A program made the translations under genes and the position numbers. Under the pieces are notes generated by a model. The model did not search any database, had not been told where the DNA came from, and saw only the letters and a program-made list of their open reading frames with translations. From Synechococcus sp. UW140 (GTDB taxonomy: Bacteria; Cyanobacteriota; Cyanobacteriia; PCC-6307; Cyanobiaceae), in NCBI GenBank assembly GCA_945861595.1, contig CAMAVE010000003.1, positions 1 through 64,000 of the forward strand: a stretch of DNA of 64,000 nucleotides, given 5' to 3'. Each line of letters begins with the position of its first letter. The stretch's first letter is position 1. Shown one piece after another: positions 49,480-62,119 of this stretch.

Positions 49480-50817
49480 CTAAAACTGAGCCTGCTGGCC
49501 ATCTGGTGAGGAATCCGCCGCCAGGGCGTCAAGCCGCAGGCGCAGGCGATTGAGGGCTTCGCCGGCGCCCACCGCCTGGGTCCAGGCCCGCCCCCGCGTG
49601 GCACCGGCTTGCCACAGTCCCGACTGGCCTTCGTCAGCGGTGGCAGGGGCTGCAGGCCCAACCACGGCCATGTAAACCGTGCCCACCGGCTTTTCGGCAC
49701 TGCCCCCGGCCGGACCCGCAATCCCGGTCACGGCGATCGTCCAGGTGGCGCCGGTCAGGCGCTGAACCCCTGCGGCCATGGCACGGGCCACGGGGTCACT
49801 CACGGCTCCATGGCTGGCCAGCAGGTCGGCCGGCACCCCAAGCAGGTCCTGCTTCACCGCGTTGGCGTAGGCAATCACGCCCCCCAGAAACACATCGGAC
49901 GCCCCCGGCACGGCCGCCAGGGCCGCACCGAGGCCACCGCCGGTGCACGACTCCGCCACCGCCAGGGTTTCGCCCCGTTGGCGCAGGCGATCGATCACCA
50001 CCGAGGCGAGCGAATCCCCATCGGCGCCGTAACACTTGCAGCCGGTGCGCTGGCGCAGCTCCGCCTCCACCGGCACCAGCAAGGCCTGGGCAGCGGCTGG
50101 CGTATCGGCCCGGGCGGTGATGCGCAGCTTGACCTCGCCGGCGCCGGCATAGGGCGCCACGGTGGGGTTCTCCAAGGCCAGGAGATCGGCGACCGATTCG
50201 GCCAAGCTCGATTCGGCCACCCCCCAAAAGCGCAACAGGCGGCTGGCAAACACACCCTGGGCCAGGCCCGCCTGGCGCAACCAGGGCACGGCCGTGGCTG
50301 CCCACATGGTCCGCAGTTCGCTGGGCACCCCCGGGAAGGTGATCACGGTGAAGCCTGGGCAGATCGGGAATCCCGGTTCGAGCGGCGTGGGGCTCCAGAT
50401 CATGCCGGGAGCGGTGCCGGTGGGATTGGGCAACAGCTCAGCCCCTTGCGGCAGCAGGGCCTGTTTGCGGTTGCTCGGTGATGCCACCCGCCCGCGGGCG
50501 GCCATTTTTGCCTGGATATCGGCCCAGACCTCGGCCTGCTCCACCAGGGGGGCACCAAAGGCCGCGGCGATCGCTTCGGTGGTCAAGTCGTCGGGGGTGG
50601 GACCGAGGCCGCCGGTGGTGATCAACAGCTGGCAGCGGCCCGCCGCCTCGCGCAGCTGGCCGATCAGGCGCTCGCGGTTGTCGCCCACCACGCCCTGACG
50701 GAAATGGGGCACCCCCAGGGCCGCCAGTTCCTCGGCTAGCCAGCGGGCATTGCCGTTGGTGATCGTGCCCAGCAGCAACTCGGTGCCGATGCAAAGGATT
50801 TCCGCCCCGGCGCCCAT
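49480..50817 (-). CDS. cinA: CinA family protein (competence/damage-inducible, NMN deamidase)
   Basis: [60 protein letters not shown]. Confidence 0.94.
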   Translation of the reverse strand: MGAGAEILCIGTELLLGTITNGNARWLAEELAALGVPHFRQGVVGDNRERLIGQLREAAGRCQLLITTGGLGPTPDDLTTEAIAAAFGAPLVEQAEVWADIQAKMAARGRVASPSNRKQALLPQGAELLPNPTGTAPGMIWSPTPLEPGFPICPGFTVITFPGVPSELRTMWAATAVPWLRQAGLAQGVFASRLLRFWGVAESSLAESVADLLALENPTVAPYAGAGEVKLRITARADTPAAAQALLVPVEAELRQRTGCKCYGADGDSLASVVIDRLRQRGETLAVAESCTGGGLGAALAAVPGASDVFLGGVIAYANAVKQDLLGVPADLLASHGAVSDPVARAMAAGVQRLTGATWTIAVTGIAGPAGGSAEKPVGTVYMAVVGPAAPATADEGQSGLWQAGATRGRAWTQAVGAGEALNRLRLRLDALAADSSPDGQQAQF

Positions 50818-50857
50818 GGAGGGGGCTGGCGCTGCAGGCCAAGGTTCGGGCGATGGC

Positions 50858-52051
50858 TCAGCCAAGGGGGCCATCCCCGCGGCTGGCTGTGGCCTTGCTT
50901 GCCTCCAGGGCCGCGCCGGCGTCAGGTTGAACCTGGGCTGGTGAAGCCCCAGCCTCAAGCTCGCTGGCCCGGTCCCGCTCCAGGCTGCGGTGACAGGCCA
51001 CCACCACCGCAATCAGCACCGACGTGGCAAGCCCCAGCCAGAGGAACCGCATTTCGGCATTGGCCACCACCAGGGCCAACGAGGCGAGCCACTGGGTGAA
51101 GGCATAGATCAGCACCACCGTGCGGCGATGGCTGAAGCCCGCCCGCAGGAGGCGGTGGTGCAGGTGGCGGCGATCGGGATGGAAGGGGGAGCGGCCGGCG
51201 CTGAGGCGCCCCATGATCACGGCCGACATGTCGGCCAGGGGCAACGAAAGGATCAACAAAGGCAGCACCAAACTCACCGTGGTCAGGCCCTTGGCCGGGC
51301 CGACGATGCTGATCGCCGCCAGGGCAAAACCGAGGAAATAGGAGCCCCCGTCGCCCATGAAGATCAGGGCTGGGTTGAAGTTGTGGCGCAGGAAGCCGAA
51401 GCAGGAGCCGGCCAGGGCCGCCGCCAGGATGCCGGCGGCCGGCTGGTGCAGGCTGAAGCTCACCGACACCAGCCCGACGGCGGCGATGCCCGCCACCCCG
51501 GCCGCCAAGCCATCGAGACCATCCAGCCAGTTGATGGCGTTGGTAATGCCCACCAGCCAAATCACCGTGGCCAGCAGACTGAGGGGCTCGGGCAACACCA
51601 GCGGCGCATCCGGACTGATCTGCAGAAATTCCAGCGGCAGATCAATGGCGCCGATCCGCACGCCCTGGCTCCAGGCCCACACCGCCACCGCCACCTGACC
51701 CGCCAGCCGCGGCAGGGGCGGCAGGGCCAGAAGGTCATCGGCCAGGCCGATCAGGAAAAAGAAAAGGGCCCCTTCAAGGGTCGTCCAGATCAGCCGGTCC
51801 TTGGCGGGCTCGAGGCTGCCAAACCAGCCCAGACCCCACACCAGGGCGAGGGTGAAGGCAAAGCCAGCCACGATGCCGATGCCGCCAAGGCGCACCATCG
51901 GGGTGGTGTGCTGCTTGCGGGAATCGGGCCGATCAATCAGGCCCCAACGCAGGCCGGCCCGCCGCACCATCGGCACCACCGCAGTGGTGACCAGGGCCGA
52001 GCTGGCAAAGGTGACCAGGGCAGCAATGACCGGACTGCTGGTAATCGTCAC
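50858..52051 (-). CDS. MraY/WecA-family undecaprenyl-phosphate sugar-1-phosphate transferase
   Basis: [57 protein letters not shown]. Confidence 0.92.
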   Translation of the reverse strand: MTITSSPVIAALVTFASSALVTTAVVPMVRRAGLRWGLIDRPDSRKQHTTPMVRLGGIGIVAGFAFTLALVWGLGWFGSLEPAKDRLIWTTLEGALFFFLIGLADDLLALPPLPRLAGQVAVAVWAWSQGVRIGAIDLPLEFLQISPDAPLVLPEPLSLLATVIWLVGITNAINWLDGLDGLAAGVAGIAAVGLVSVSFSLHQPAAGILAAALAGSCFGFLRHNFNPALIFMGDGGSYFLGFALAAISIVGPAKGLTTVSLVLPLLILSLPLADMSAVIMGRLSAGRSPFHPDRRHLHHRLLRAGFSHRRTVVLIYAFTQWLASLALVVANAEMRFLWLGLATSVLIAVVVACHRSLERDRASELEAGASPAQVQPDAGAALEASKATASRGDGPLG

Positions 52052-52135
52052 GGTCGCTCCATGGGGAGAACTGCCGGCTGGAGACGGACGTTGATAACCA
52101 GCTTAATCAGCTGCGTCCTGCAGCCCGGGCCAGGC

Positions 52136-53425
52136 TCAAGCCGGTTGCAACTGGCGTTGACCGCCATAGAGGGGGAAGCGCTCGCACAGGGCCGCCACCC
52201 GTTGGCGGCAGCGCAGCTCGATCGCATCATCACTGGGATTGAGCAGGCGATCGGCGATCACATCGGCCACCTCTTTGAAGGCGTCCTCGTCAAATCCGCG
52301 GGTGGTCATCGCGGCGCTGCCGAGCCGTAAACCACTGGTCACGAAGGGTGACTCGGGGTCGAACGGCACGGTGTTCTTGTTGGCCGTGATGTTGACGCCA
52401 CTGACGAGCAGGTCCGCCGCCTTGCCGGTGAGGCCGATCGAACGGAGATCCAGCAACACGATGTGGTTATCCGTGCCGCCGGACACCACGGCGATGCCCC
52501 GCTCCTGGATACGGCTGGACAGGGCCTGGGCATTGGCCACCACCTGCTGGCTGTAGGTGATGAAGGCGGGCTGCAGGGCTTCGCCGAAGGCCACCGCCTT
52601 GGCGGCGATCACATGCTCCAGGGGACCGCCCTGGTTGCCGGGGAACACGGCCTTGTCGAACTGGCGGCCGAACTCGGCGTCATGGCAGAGGATCAGGCCG
52701 CCGCGGGGCCCCCGCAGGGTCTTGTGGGTGGTGGTGGTGACCACATGGCAATGGGGCAGGGGGCTCGGATGCACGCCCGCCGCCACCAGGCCAGCGATAT
52801 GGGCCATGTCGGCCAGCAGGTAGGCGCCCACCTCATCGGCGATGGCGCGGAAGGCGGCGAAATCAATCGTGCGGGGGTAGGCGGAGTAGCCGCAGATGAT
52901 CAATTTGGGCCTGTGCTCAAGGGCCAGCTCCCGGATGCGCCCGAAGTTGAGCTGCTGGGTCTCGGGATCGACGCCGTAGTGGACGGCCTTGAACCACTTA
53001 CCCGACACATTCACGGGCGAGCCATGGGTGAGGTGGCCGCCATGGGAGAGGTCCATGCCCAGGATCGTGTCGCCGGGCTGGAGCAGGGCCAGGAACACGG
53101 CGAAGTTGGCCTGGGCGCCGCTGTGGGGCTGCACGTTGGCCCAGGCGGCGCCAAACAGGCGCTTGGCCCGCTCGATCGCCAACTCCTCGATCGCGTCCAC
53201 GTGTTCGCAGCCGCCGTAATAGCGCTTGTGGGGCAGGCCCTCGGCGTACTTGTTGGTGAGCACCGAACCCTGGGCCTCCATCACCGCTGGGGAGGTGAAG
53301 TTCTCGCTGGCAATCAGCTCCAGGTGGGTCTGCTGCCGCAGCAATTCCCGCGAGATCAGGGCCGCGATGGCGGGATCGGTGCTGGCCAGGGCCCCCTGGG
53401 GGGTTACGCCGTTGGAGTCCGCCAT
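52136..53425 (-). CDS. glyA: Serine hydroxymethyltransferase
   Basis: [47 protein letters not shown]. Confidence 0.97.
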   Translation of the reverse strand: MADSNGVTPQGALASTDPAIAALISRELLRQQTHLELIASENFTSPAVMEAQGSVLTNKYAEGLPHKRYYGGCEHVDAIEELAIERAKRLFGAAWANVQPHSGAQANFAVFLALLQPGDTILGMDLSHGGHLTHGSPVNVSGKWFKAVHYGVDPETQQLNFGRIRELALEHRPKLIICGYSAYPRTIDFAAFRAIADEVGAYLLADMAHIAGLVAAGVHPSPLPHCHVVTTTTHKTLRGPRGGLILCHDAEFGRQFDKAVFPGNQGGPLEHVIAAKAVAFGEALQPAFITYSQQVVANAQALSSRIQERGIAVVSGGTDNHIVLLDLRSIGLTGKAADLLVSGVNITANKNTVPFDPESPFVTSGLRLGSAAMTTRGFDEDAFKEVADVIADRLLNPSDDAIELRCRQRVAALCERFPLYGGQRQLQPA

Positions 53426-53495
53426 GGGAGGCCTGCTGGGTTGGTTGGATCGTAAGAAATGGGGCAGCGAGCGGCAGCCACCTGTTCGAGAAGCC

Positions 53496-53524
53496 AAAAA
53501 AAAACCGCCCTTACGGACGGTTTT
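53496..53524 (-). terminator. Rho-independent terminator downstream of tRNA-Arg
   Basis: Minus strand AAACCGTCCGTAAGGGCGGTTTTTTTTT. Confidence 0.85.
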
Positions 53525-53533
53525 GACTGAAAA

Positions 53534-53607
53534 CGCGCCTGGAGAGATTCGAACTCCCGACCCTCTGATCCGTAGTCAGATGCTCTAATCCGCTGAGCTA
53601 CAAGCGC
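53534..53607 (-). tRNA. tRNA-Arg (anticodon ACG)
   Basis: GCGCTTGTAGCTCAGCGGATTAGAGCATCTGACTACGGATCAGAGGGTCGGGAGTTCGAATCTCTCCAGGCGCG cloverleaf. Confidence 0.94.
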
Positions 53608-53733
53608 TTACCTTGCCATTCTTGGCCCACGGAGGGCCCATCCGTCAACCTGCCCGCCGCCGGCTCGGAAGCAGCCAGCCCGGGGGACGGCCACAATCGG
53701 ACCACACCCCTTGTCCGTCTGCGGAACCCACCC

Positions 53734-53985
53734 ATGCCGATCCGCTGGTACGGCCCCGCCGATCCCACCGACCCCACCTACCGGCACTTCGCCCGCATCG
53801 TCAATCTCTGCCTCCATGGCGGCCTGTTCGCTGCGGTGAACAGCGGGCTGTGGTTTGTGGAGGGGATGCGCCATCCCTGGCCCCAGCTGGGCTGGCTCAC
53901 GGACACCTGGGCCCTGATCTGGTTCGTGCAGCTGCTGCTTGTGGTGCAACAACGCCCCAAGCCCGAGCCCCAGGATCCATCCTGA
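53734..53985 (+). CDS. Small conserved membrane protein
   Basis: MPIRWYGPADPTDPTYRHFARIVNLCLHGGLFAAVNSGLWFVEGMRHPW...; two hydrophobic helices. Confidence 0.75.
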   Translation: MPIRWYGPADPTDPTYRHFARIVNLCLHGGLFAAVNSGLWFVEGMRHPWPQLGWLTDTWALIWFVQLLLVVQQRPKPEPQDPS

Positions 53986-54010
53986 GCACAACCCTGCGGC
54001 AGGTGATTCC

Positions 54011-54301
54011 ATGGCCCTGAGCCCCCAAGCCATCCGCGAACTGAGCGCCGAACTGGCCGATCGGCTCTACATCCAGATCGGCGGCTGGCACCTTTACTTG
54101 GGCGATGCCGCCCTGGCCGAACCGCTCGCGATTGAATGTGCCGCCCGGCTCGACCAGGGCGCCGCGGTCTGTGCCCGCCAGGCCCTCGAATCCCTGCAGG
54201 TGCCCATTGGCGGCGGCAGCAGCCGCCTGCCCCTGGCCCGCCTGATCCCCCCGGGCCAACTTCAGGATCTCGAGGATCTGCTCGAGCCCTACAGCCGCTA
54301 A
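54011..54301 (+). CDS. DUF3181-like protein
   Basis: MALSPQAIRELSAELADRLYIQIGGWHLYLGDAALAEPLAIECAARL. Confidence 0.8.
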   Translation: MALSPQAIRELSAELADRLYIQIGGWHLYLGDAALAEPLAIECAARLDQGAAVCARQALESLQVPIGGGSSRLPLARLIPPGQLQDLEDLLEPYSR

Positions 54302-54384
54302 ACCGGTTTAAACGCCGAGGTCATGACAGCTTTAGGCCGGGGCTTGATCAGGCCGATAGGGTTTGGCCCTGCTGCCGTGGCCCA

Positions 54385-54639
54385 GTGCTGGTTATCGAGG
54401 TCACCAACGCCCGCGAGGTGATGCGTCAGCGGATCGGCCCCCTGGGCAGCCGCCTAATCGGCAAGGTGGTTGATGCCGAAGCCCAGGTGGAGAAGGCCCT
54501 GATCCAGGAGCTGGAAACGGCCTTTAAGGATTTCGGCATCGAAGCGCGGATCCTCTCGATCGAAGGACCCAAGCTGCTGGGACGCAACCACTTGGAGATC
54601 CCGGTGCATGTCCGGGAGGAGCGGCAGGTGGGGTCCTAA
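54385..54639 (+). CDS. Conserved cyanobacterial hypothetical protein
   Basis: GTG start, MLVIEVTNAREVMRQRIGPLGSRLIGKVVDAEAQVEKALIQELETAFKDFGIEARILSIEG. Confidence 0.72.
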   Translation: MLVIEVTNAREVMRQRIGPLGSRLIGKVVDAEAQVEKALIQELETAFKDFGIEARILSIEGPKLLGRNHLEIPVHVREERQVGS

Positions 54640-54679
54640 ACCGGCGAGGTCACCTGAGCTACAGCCAGCAAAACAGGCC

Positions 54680-56305
54680 TCAGGCCCGGGGCTTGAGCCG
54701 CTGGGCCAGCTGGCGACGGATCTGAACCGTGAACTGGCGCGCCTCCTGGACCCCGGCGGCCGAGGCCAGTAGCCCGTAAGCGCCCAGGCCCAGCCCGCCG
54801 CTGAGGCCGCAATTGAGCACCTTGCCCACCAGCCCCGCCGGCCAAGGCACCGTGCTGGCAACGAGCCAGGCGACCAGGCCACCGAGAACGGCCGAGCCGA
54901 GCAACAGCAGGCTGTCGCGGCCCCAGCGGCGCAGGGGCAGGCCCCCAAGACGCGTCTGCAGGGCCAGAAGCAGCAGTAGGCAGGTGATCACGTTCACCGC
55001 CACGGTGGCGAGCACCAGGCCCGGCGCCCCGAAATTCAAGGCCGGCAGCTGGAGCCCCCAAGGGGTCGGTCCGCCCACCAGCAACCAGTCGAACACCACA
55101 TTCAGGCCGATGCCCGCCATCGAGAACCGAAACGGGGTGGTGCCATCGCCGAGGGCATAGAACACGCGCACCAGCACATCGCGGCCCAGATAGGCCGGCA
55201 TGCCCACGCCGTAGGCCATCAGCAGGCCCCCCACCAGCCGGGCCGCCTGGACGTCGAAGGCGCCGCGCTCATAGACCAAGCCGACGATCGGTTCCGCCAG
55301 GGCCACCATCAGGGCGCCGAGGGGCAGCATCGTGGCGCTGGAAGCCATCAGGCCCTGGCGGATGCGGGTCACCAGCTCCGACCTGTCGCCGGGGGCCGTG
55401 AGCCGGGCAAACACCGGCAGCAGCGGCACCAACAACACGTTGGAGAGCAGGCCCAGGGGCGTCTGCACCAGCAGGTTGGCGTAGCCCAGGCCGGCCGCGG
55501 CGCCAACGATGCCGCTGGCGAAGAACAGATCGGTAAACACGTTGATCTGCAGCATCCCCGAGGAGAGGGTGGCCGGGCCCATCACCTTCAGCACCTCCTG
55601 CACGCCCGGATGGCGCCAATCCCAAGACAGCGAGAACTGGTGCAACCCCTGGCGGGCCAGGGCCGGCAACTGGATCAACCACTGCAACAGGGCACCGAGC
55701 AGGGTGCTGCCCGCCAGCACCGCCCCCCCCAGCACGGCCTTCTCCGGTAGGGCGATCGCCGGTCCGAGTTGCCACCAGAGCAGGCCCAGGCCAGCGATCA
55801 CGGCCAGGCTCGAGAGCAGGGGACTCACCGAGGGCAACCAGAACTCATCGGCGGCATTGAGGGCGCCAAAGCCGAGGCCAATCAGGCCCGCCAGCAGGGC
55901 CATCGGTGCCATCCAGCGCAGCTCGAGCACGGCGATGGCATGGCGGGGTCCATCGAGCCCGGGGCCCACCAGGGTGATCAGCGGATCGGCGGCCACCACC
56001 AGCAACACGGTGACGCCCACTAGAGCCACCCCCACCAAGGTGTTGATCGTGGCCAGCACGTGGGCCCCCTCCTCCCGGGGCCGCCGCGCCAACACACTCA
56101 CCATGGCGCTATGGAAGGGACCGTTGATGCCCCCCAGCAGCACCAACAGAAAGCCGGGCAGGACGTAGGCGTAGTTGTAGGCGTCGTAGACGATGCCAAC
56201 GCCGAAGGCGGCGGCGATCGCCGTCTGCCGCACCAGGCCGGCCACCTTGCTGAGGGCCGTCGCCACGGCCACCACCAGGGCAATGCGGCGCAGGGATTTC
56301 GCCAT
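54680..56305 (-). CDS. murJ: Murein biosynthesis lipid II flippase MurJ
   Basis: VATALSKVAGLVRQTAIAAAFGVGIVYDAYNYAYVLPGFLLVLLGGINGPFHSAMV. Confidence 0.95.
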   Translation of the reverse strand: MAKSLRRIALVVAVATALSKVAGLVRQTAIAAAFGVGIVYDAYNYAYVLPGFLLVLLGGINGPFHSAMVSVLARRPREEGAHVLATINTLVGVALVGVTVLLVVAADPLITLVGPGLDGPRHAIAVLELRWMAPMALLAGLIGLGFGALNAADEFWLPSVSPLLSSLAVIAGLGLLWWQLGPAIALPEKAVLGGAVLAGSTLLGALLQWLIQLPALARQGLHQFSLSWDWRHPGVQEVLKVMGPATLSSGMLQINVFTDLFFASGIVGAAAGLGYANLLVQTPLGLLSNVLLVPLLPVFARLTAPGDRSELVTRIRQGLMASSATMLPLGALMVALAEPIVGLVYERGAFDVQAARLVGGLLMAYGVGMPAYLGRDVLVRVFYALGDGTTPFRFSMAGIGLNVVFDWLLVGGPTPWGLQLPALNFGAPGLVLATVAVNVITCLLLLLALQTRLGGLPLRRWGRDSLLLLGSAVLGGLVAWLVASTVPWPAGLVGKVLNCGLSGGLGLGAYGLLASAAGVQEARQFTVQIRRQLAQRLKPRA

Positions 56306-56468
56306 CCGATCGGGCCGCGGCCATTCACTGGCGCCGATTCTCCCGTCCGGGCGCACGCCACCATGGGCCGATCCGCCGGACAGCAAGCCGGCTCCAGCCG
56401 GCTCCCCCATGCCCCCGACGGCCCCAAGCCCAGCCCAAGCCCCTAGCGCGGAGCCAGCGTCCACCTTG

Positions 56469-57227
56469 ATGGCGGGTCTAGGGGAGCTGGTCTGGCCCCT
56501 GGAGGGGCTTGTGGAGGGGGTGCTGGTGAAGCGCTACAAGCGCTTCCTGGCCGATGTGGAGCTGGCCAGCGGCGAGGTTGTGACGGCCCACTGCCCCAAC
56601 ACCGGCCCGATGACCGGCGTGCTCCATCCCGGCGGCCGGGTGCGCCTTCGCCACGCCCCCTCCCCCACCCGCAAGCTGGCCTGGACCTGGGAGCAGGCCG
56701 AAGTGATCGGCGCCGCAGGCGAGCCGCTCTGGGTGGGCATCAACACGGCCCTCCCCAACCATTTGGTGAAGGCCACGATTGCAGCGGGCCTGCTGGAGCC
56801 CTGGCTAGGGCCGATCGAGGCGATCCGCGCCGAGGTGCCCTACGGGCTGAATCGCCGCAGCCGCATTGACCTGCTGCTTAGCCCCAGCGCCGCCAACGCC
56901 GACCCGCGGCCGATCTACCTGGAAGTGAAAAACACCACCTGGACCACCGGCGAGTTGGCCCTGTTCCCCGACACGGTCACCGAGCGAGGCCAGAAACACC
57001 TGGAGGAGCTCACCGCCCTGCTGCCTGACGCCCGGGCCGTGCTGGTGCCCTGCCTCAGCCGCGCCGATGTGAGTCGCTTTGCGCCCGGCGACCAGGCCGA
57101 TCGCCGCTACGGCGAGCTATTCCGCCAGGCCCTTGAGGCCGGGGTGGAGGTGCTGCCCTGCGTCTATGGCTTCTCGGCCACGGCCATTCATTGGCGGGGC
57201 CTGGCGGCGGTTCAACACCACAGCTGA
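56469..57227 (+). CDS. sfsA: SfsA family DNA-binding protein
   Basis: GVLVKRYKRFLADVELASGEVVTAHCPNTGPMTGV, EVKNTTW, FPDTVTERGQKHLEEL. Confidence 0.95.
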   Translation: MAGLGELVWPLEGLVEGVLVKRYKRFLADVELASGEVVTAHCPNTGPMTGVLHPGGRVRLRHAPSPTRKLAWTWEQAEVIGAAGEPLWVGINTALPNHLVKATIAAGLLEPWLGPIEAIRAEVPYGLNRRSRIDLLLSPSAANADPRPIYLEVKNTTWTTGELALFPDTVTERGQKHLEELTALLPDARAVLVPCLSRADVSRFAPGDQADRRYGELFRQALEAGVEVLPCVYGFSATAIHWRGLAAVQHHS

Positions 57228-57260
57228 AAGACACCTCCCCAGGAGCTAACTCTAGATTTG

Positions 57261-57274
57261 GTACATCTCGATAC
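57261..57274 (+). promoter_or_regulatory. Candidate NtcA binding site GTA-N8-TAC upstream of amt
   Basis: GTA CATCTCGA TAC read directly, 62 bp before the annotated amt start. Confidence 0.7.
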
Positions 57275-57335
57275 AGATCAAGCCACCACATGCGGGGAAG
57301 GTACTGGGCGATAACCGAAGAGGCCTATCCCCTTC

Positions 57336-59133
<1,798 letters not shown>

Positions 59134-59180
59134 AGCCTGAGCCTGGGCATTTCAGCTTCGCCCCACCAGGGCCCCCCCTA

Positions 59181-59206
59181 GCCCCCGGTTCCTACCGGGG
59201 GCTTTT
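59181..59206 (+). terminator. Rho-independent terminator downstream of the PII gene
   Basis: GCCCCCGGTtcctACCGGGGGC followed by TTTTGTTT. Confidence 0.85.
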
Positions 59207-59357
59207 GTTTGGCCCGGTGCATGGGCTCGGGCTTGCGGCCAGGGGGCCCAGGCGGGCGAGCGCCCTGCGGGTTAAGGACTAGGGGAAGGTCTGAGCGCTG
59301 GGACCGGCAGCCGGTCAGCCGGGCCCCATAGAGTTGCCGCAAGCCGTGATCAGCCCT

Positions 59358-60608
59358 GTGGATACCCATGCCTTCAAGCGATCGCTGCACCACTCGGAGC
59401 GCTACAACCGCCGGGGCTTCGGCCGCGCTGAAGAGGTGGCCGGCAGCCTGGAGCAGGCCTACCAGAGCGATTTGGTCGCCAAGATCCGCGAAAACGGCTA
59501 CGCCCTCGAGCACGGGCGCCTGAGCGTCAAGCTGGCCGAGGCCTTCGGCTTCTGCTGGGGCGTGGAGCGGGCCGTGGCCATGGCCTACGAAACCCGGCGC
59601 CACTACCCCACCGAACGGCTGTGGATCACCAACGAGATCATCCATAACCCCTCAGTGAACCACCATCTGCGCGAGATGGATGTGCTGTTCATCCCGGTGG
59701 AGGAAGGGGTGAAGGACTTTTCCGATGTGGCCAACGGCGACGTAGTAATCCTGCCGGCCTTTGGCGCCACCGTGCAGGAGATGCAGCTGCTCAACGAGCG
59801 CGGCTGCCACATCGTGGACACCACCTGCCCCTGGGTCTCCAAGGTGTGGAACACGGTGGAGAAGCACAAAAAGCATGCCTTCACCTCGATCATTCACGGC
59901 AAGGTGAAGCACGAGGAAACCCTCGCCACCAGCTCCTTTGCCGGCACCTACCTGGTGGTGCTCGACCTAGCGGAAGCCCAGATGGTGAGCGACTACATCC
60001 TCGCCAGCGGCACGGGCGACGCTGCTGGGGCCAACCCAGCCGGAGACAGCACTGGATCGGCCCTGGATCGGGACGCCTTCATGGACCGTTTTGCCCGGGC
60101 CTGCTCGCCAGGCTTCGATCCCGACCGGGACCTGGTGCGCATCGGCGTTGCCAACCAGACCACCATGCTCAAGAGCGAAACAGAGGAAATTGGCCGACTG
60201 TTCGAGCGCACCATGTTGCGCCGCTACGGCCCCCAGGAGCTCCAGGAGCACTTCTTGGCCTTCAACACGATCTGTGATGCCACCCAGGAGCGCCAGGACG
60301 CCATGTTCTCCTTGGTGGACGAACCGCTCGACCTGATGGTGGTGATCGGCGGCTACAACTCCTCCAACACCACCCACCTGCAGGAAATCGCCGAAAGCCG
60401 CGGCATCCGCTCCTTCCACATCGACACGCCCGAGCGGATCGGACCGGGCAACCGCATCGAGCACAAGCCGCTTGGCGCCGAGCTGGAGCTCCTGGAGCCC
60501 TTCCTGCCAGCCGGTCCCCTGCGGGTGGGGATCACCTCCGGCGCCTCCACCCCGGACCGGGTCGTGGAGGATGTGATCCATCGCCTGATGGATTTGAGCG
60601 CCAACTGA
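59358..60608 (+). CDS. ispH: 4-hydroxy-3-methylbut-2-enyl diphosphate reductase
   Basis: [66 protein letters not shown] start. Confidence 0.96.
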   Translation: MDTHAFKRSLHHSERYNRRGFGRAEEVAGSLEQAYQSDLVAKIRENGYALEHGRLSVKLAEAFGFCWGVERAVAMAYETRRHYPTERLWITNEIIHNPSVNHHLREMDVLFIPVEEGVKDFSDVANGDVVILPAFGATVQEMQLLNERGCHIVDTTCPWVSKVWNTVEKHKKHAFTSIIHGKVKHEETLATSSFAGTYLVVLDLAEAQMVSDYILASGTGDAAGANPAGDSTGSALDRDAFMDRFARACSPGFDPDRDLVRIGVANQTTMLKSETEEIGRLFERTMLRRYGPQELQEHFLAFNTICDATQERQDAMFSLVDEPLDLMVVIGGYNSSNTTHLQEIAESRGIRSFHIDTPERIGPGNRIEHKPLGAELELLEPFLPAGPLRVGITSGASTPDRVVEDVIHRLMDLSAN

Positions 60609-60753
60609 CACCGAGCGCCAAGCCAGACCCTGGCAATCAGCCAGAACCAAGATCCCCACTGGCGCTGTCGCATTTGCTGCCAAGCCAATCAGGCCCTGGC
60701 TTTACATTGGTTCATCGATTGCGCCTGCGGGCGTTGAGGAGTCTGCAATCCCT

Positions 60754-61389
60754 TTGACCACCTCACTCTCCCCTCCGAGTGCCGCCGCTGAGCTCCCGGG
60801 TCTGCTGCGCGACAGCGCCGACCCGAAGCTGCGCTGCTACAGCAGCCATTTCAGCGACCTCATGGAGATGGGGGCGCCGGCAGCCACGGTGGAGGCCTAT
60901 CTGGACCGCCATGAGGGCTGGTTCCGCCGCTGCGCGGCACCGATGCGGGTTGATCCGCTCGGCCGCAATGGTTATGTACTCACCCTGGGGCGCTTCGGCA
61001 ACTTCGGCTTTGAGGTGGAACCCACCATTGGCCTGGAACTGCTGCCCCAGAGCGCCGGGGTTTACCGCATCGTGACCGTGCCCCAGGCCGCCGGCGAGAG
61101 CAAGCTCCTGGAGCTCTACGACGTGGAGTTCAACGCCTCCCTGCGGCTCGACCAGCCGGGCGACGATGCGGCCCTGACCCTGGTGCGCTGGGAACTCGAC
61201 CTGAGCGTGTGGATCAAGCTGCCTAGCGTCATCACCCTGCTGCCGGAAAGCCTGGTTCAGAGCAGCGGCGACCACCTGCTGCGCCAGATCGTGCGCCAGG
61301 TGTCCCGCAAGCTCACCTGGAAGGTGCAGGAAGACTTCCACGCCTGCCACAACCTGGACTGCCCGCCGCGCAAGCGCGCCCAGTTCTAG
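60754..61389 (+). CDS. DUF1997 family protein
   Basis: CYSSHFSDLMEMGAPAATVEAYLDRHEGWFRRCAAPMRVDPLGRNGYVLTLGRFGNFGFEVEPTIGLEL. Confidence 0.85.
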   Translation: MTTSLSPPSAAAELPGLLRDSADPKLRCYSSHFSDLMEMGAPAATVEAYLDRHEGWFRRCAAPMRVDPLGRNGYVLTLGRFGNFGFEVEPTIGLELLPQSAGVYRIVTVPQAAGESKLLELYDVEFNASLRLDQPGDDAALTLVRWELDLSVWIKLPSVITLLPESLVQSSGDHLLRQIVRQVSRKLTWKVQEDFHACHNLDCPPRKRAQF

Positions 61390-61493
61390 GCCACTCGCTT
61401 GGGGCCCCTGGCGTTGGGGGGGCACCGGCTCCAGGGGCAAGGTCCGGTCCAACCAGGTGGACCGGACCCTCCGGCTTGCCCCCTAAAGCCAGC

Positions 61494-61955
61494 TCAGCTG
61501 CGGCTCGTCCAGATCTTGTTGACGATCTGCATGCCGGTGACGGCCTGCCAGAGGAACAGGGTCATCAGGCCCATGTTCAGGCCCACATGGATCTTGCGGG
61601 CGATCAGGTTGCCCTTCTGGATCAGCGGGATCAAGGAGGCAGCAAGGGCGATCAGACAGGTCATGGCGATCCCCACCAGCAGGTGGGGACCCACAAACAA
61701 CTTGCCGTTATTGAGGTAGGTGACGGCCATGCCGCCGAAGGTGCCGAGCACCATCACGGCCAAAACGATGCTGCCGATCTGGAAGTGGCGACTGCCGTAC
61801 TGGCCCTTGATCAAGGCCTTGCGCTCTTCCGGGGTGGCGGTGCGGGTTTTCTTGGCCTTGATGCCAAGAAACATCGAATAGCCCGACAGGGCCAGCAGCC
61901 CCCACATCATCAGCGGATGGAGGAAGTTGAGATTGAAGGCGAGGGCGTCCGGCAT
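61494..61955 (-). CDS. DUF4079 family membrane protein
   Basis: FLHPLMMWGLLALSGYSMFLGIKAKKTRTA...GQYGSRHFQIGSIVLAVMVLGTFGGMAVTYLNNGKLFVGPHLLVG. Confidence 0.85.
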   Translation of the reverse strand: MPDALAFNLNFLHPLMMWGLLALSGYSMFLGIKAKKTRTATPEERKALIKGQYGSRHFQIGSIVLAVMVLGTFGGMAVTYLNNGKLFVGPHLLVGIAMTCLIALAASLIPLIQKGNLIARKIHVGLNMGLMTLFLWQAVTGMQIVNKIWTSRS

Positions 61956-62047
61956 CGGGGAGACTCGGCAATGGAAGCGAAGCTACTGCCCGCCCAGACC
62001 GCCCTGCCCGGGCGGCGCCAGCCAGGACCCCGTTCAGGACGTAGGCA

Positions 62048-62119
62048 GGGCTAAGCCAAGGGCTAAGCCAGGGCCTAGGGCGGGACTCAAGGCAGGGCTT
62101 AATGCAGGCCCTAGTGCAG
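62048..62119. repeat. 6 x 12-bp degenerate tandem array ending on the purH stop codon
   Basis: GGGCTAAGCCAA GGGCTAAGCCAG GGCCTAGGGCGG GACTCAAGGCAG GGCTTAATGCAG GCCCTAGTGCAG. Confidence 0.7.

Noticed and set aside
47972-49483. 503-aa plus-strand ORF opposite leuC
   Set aside because: Antisense to well-supported LeuC; composition-driven open frame
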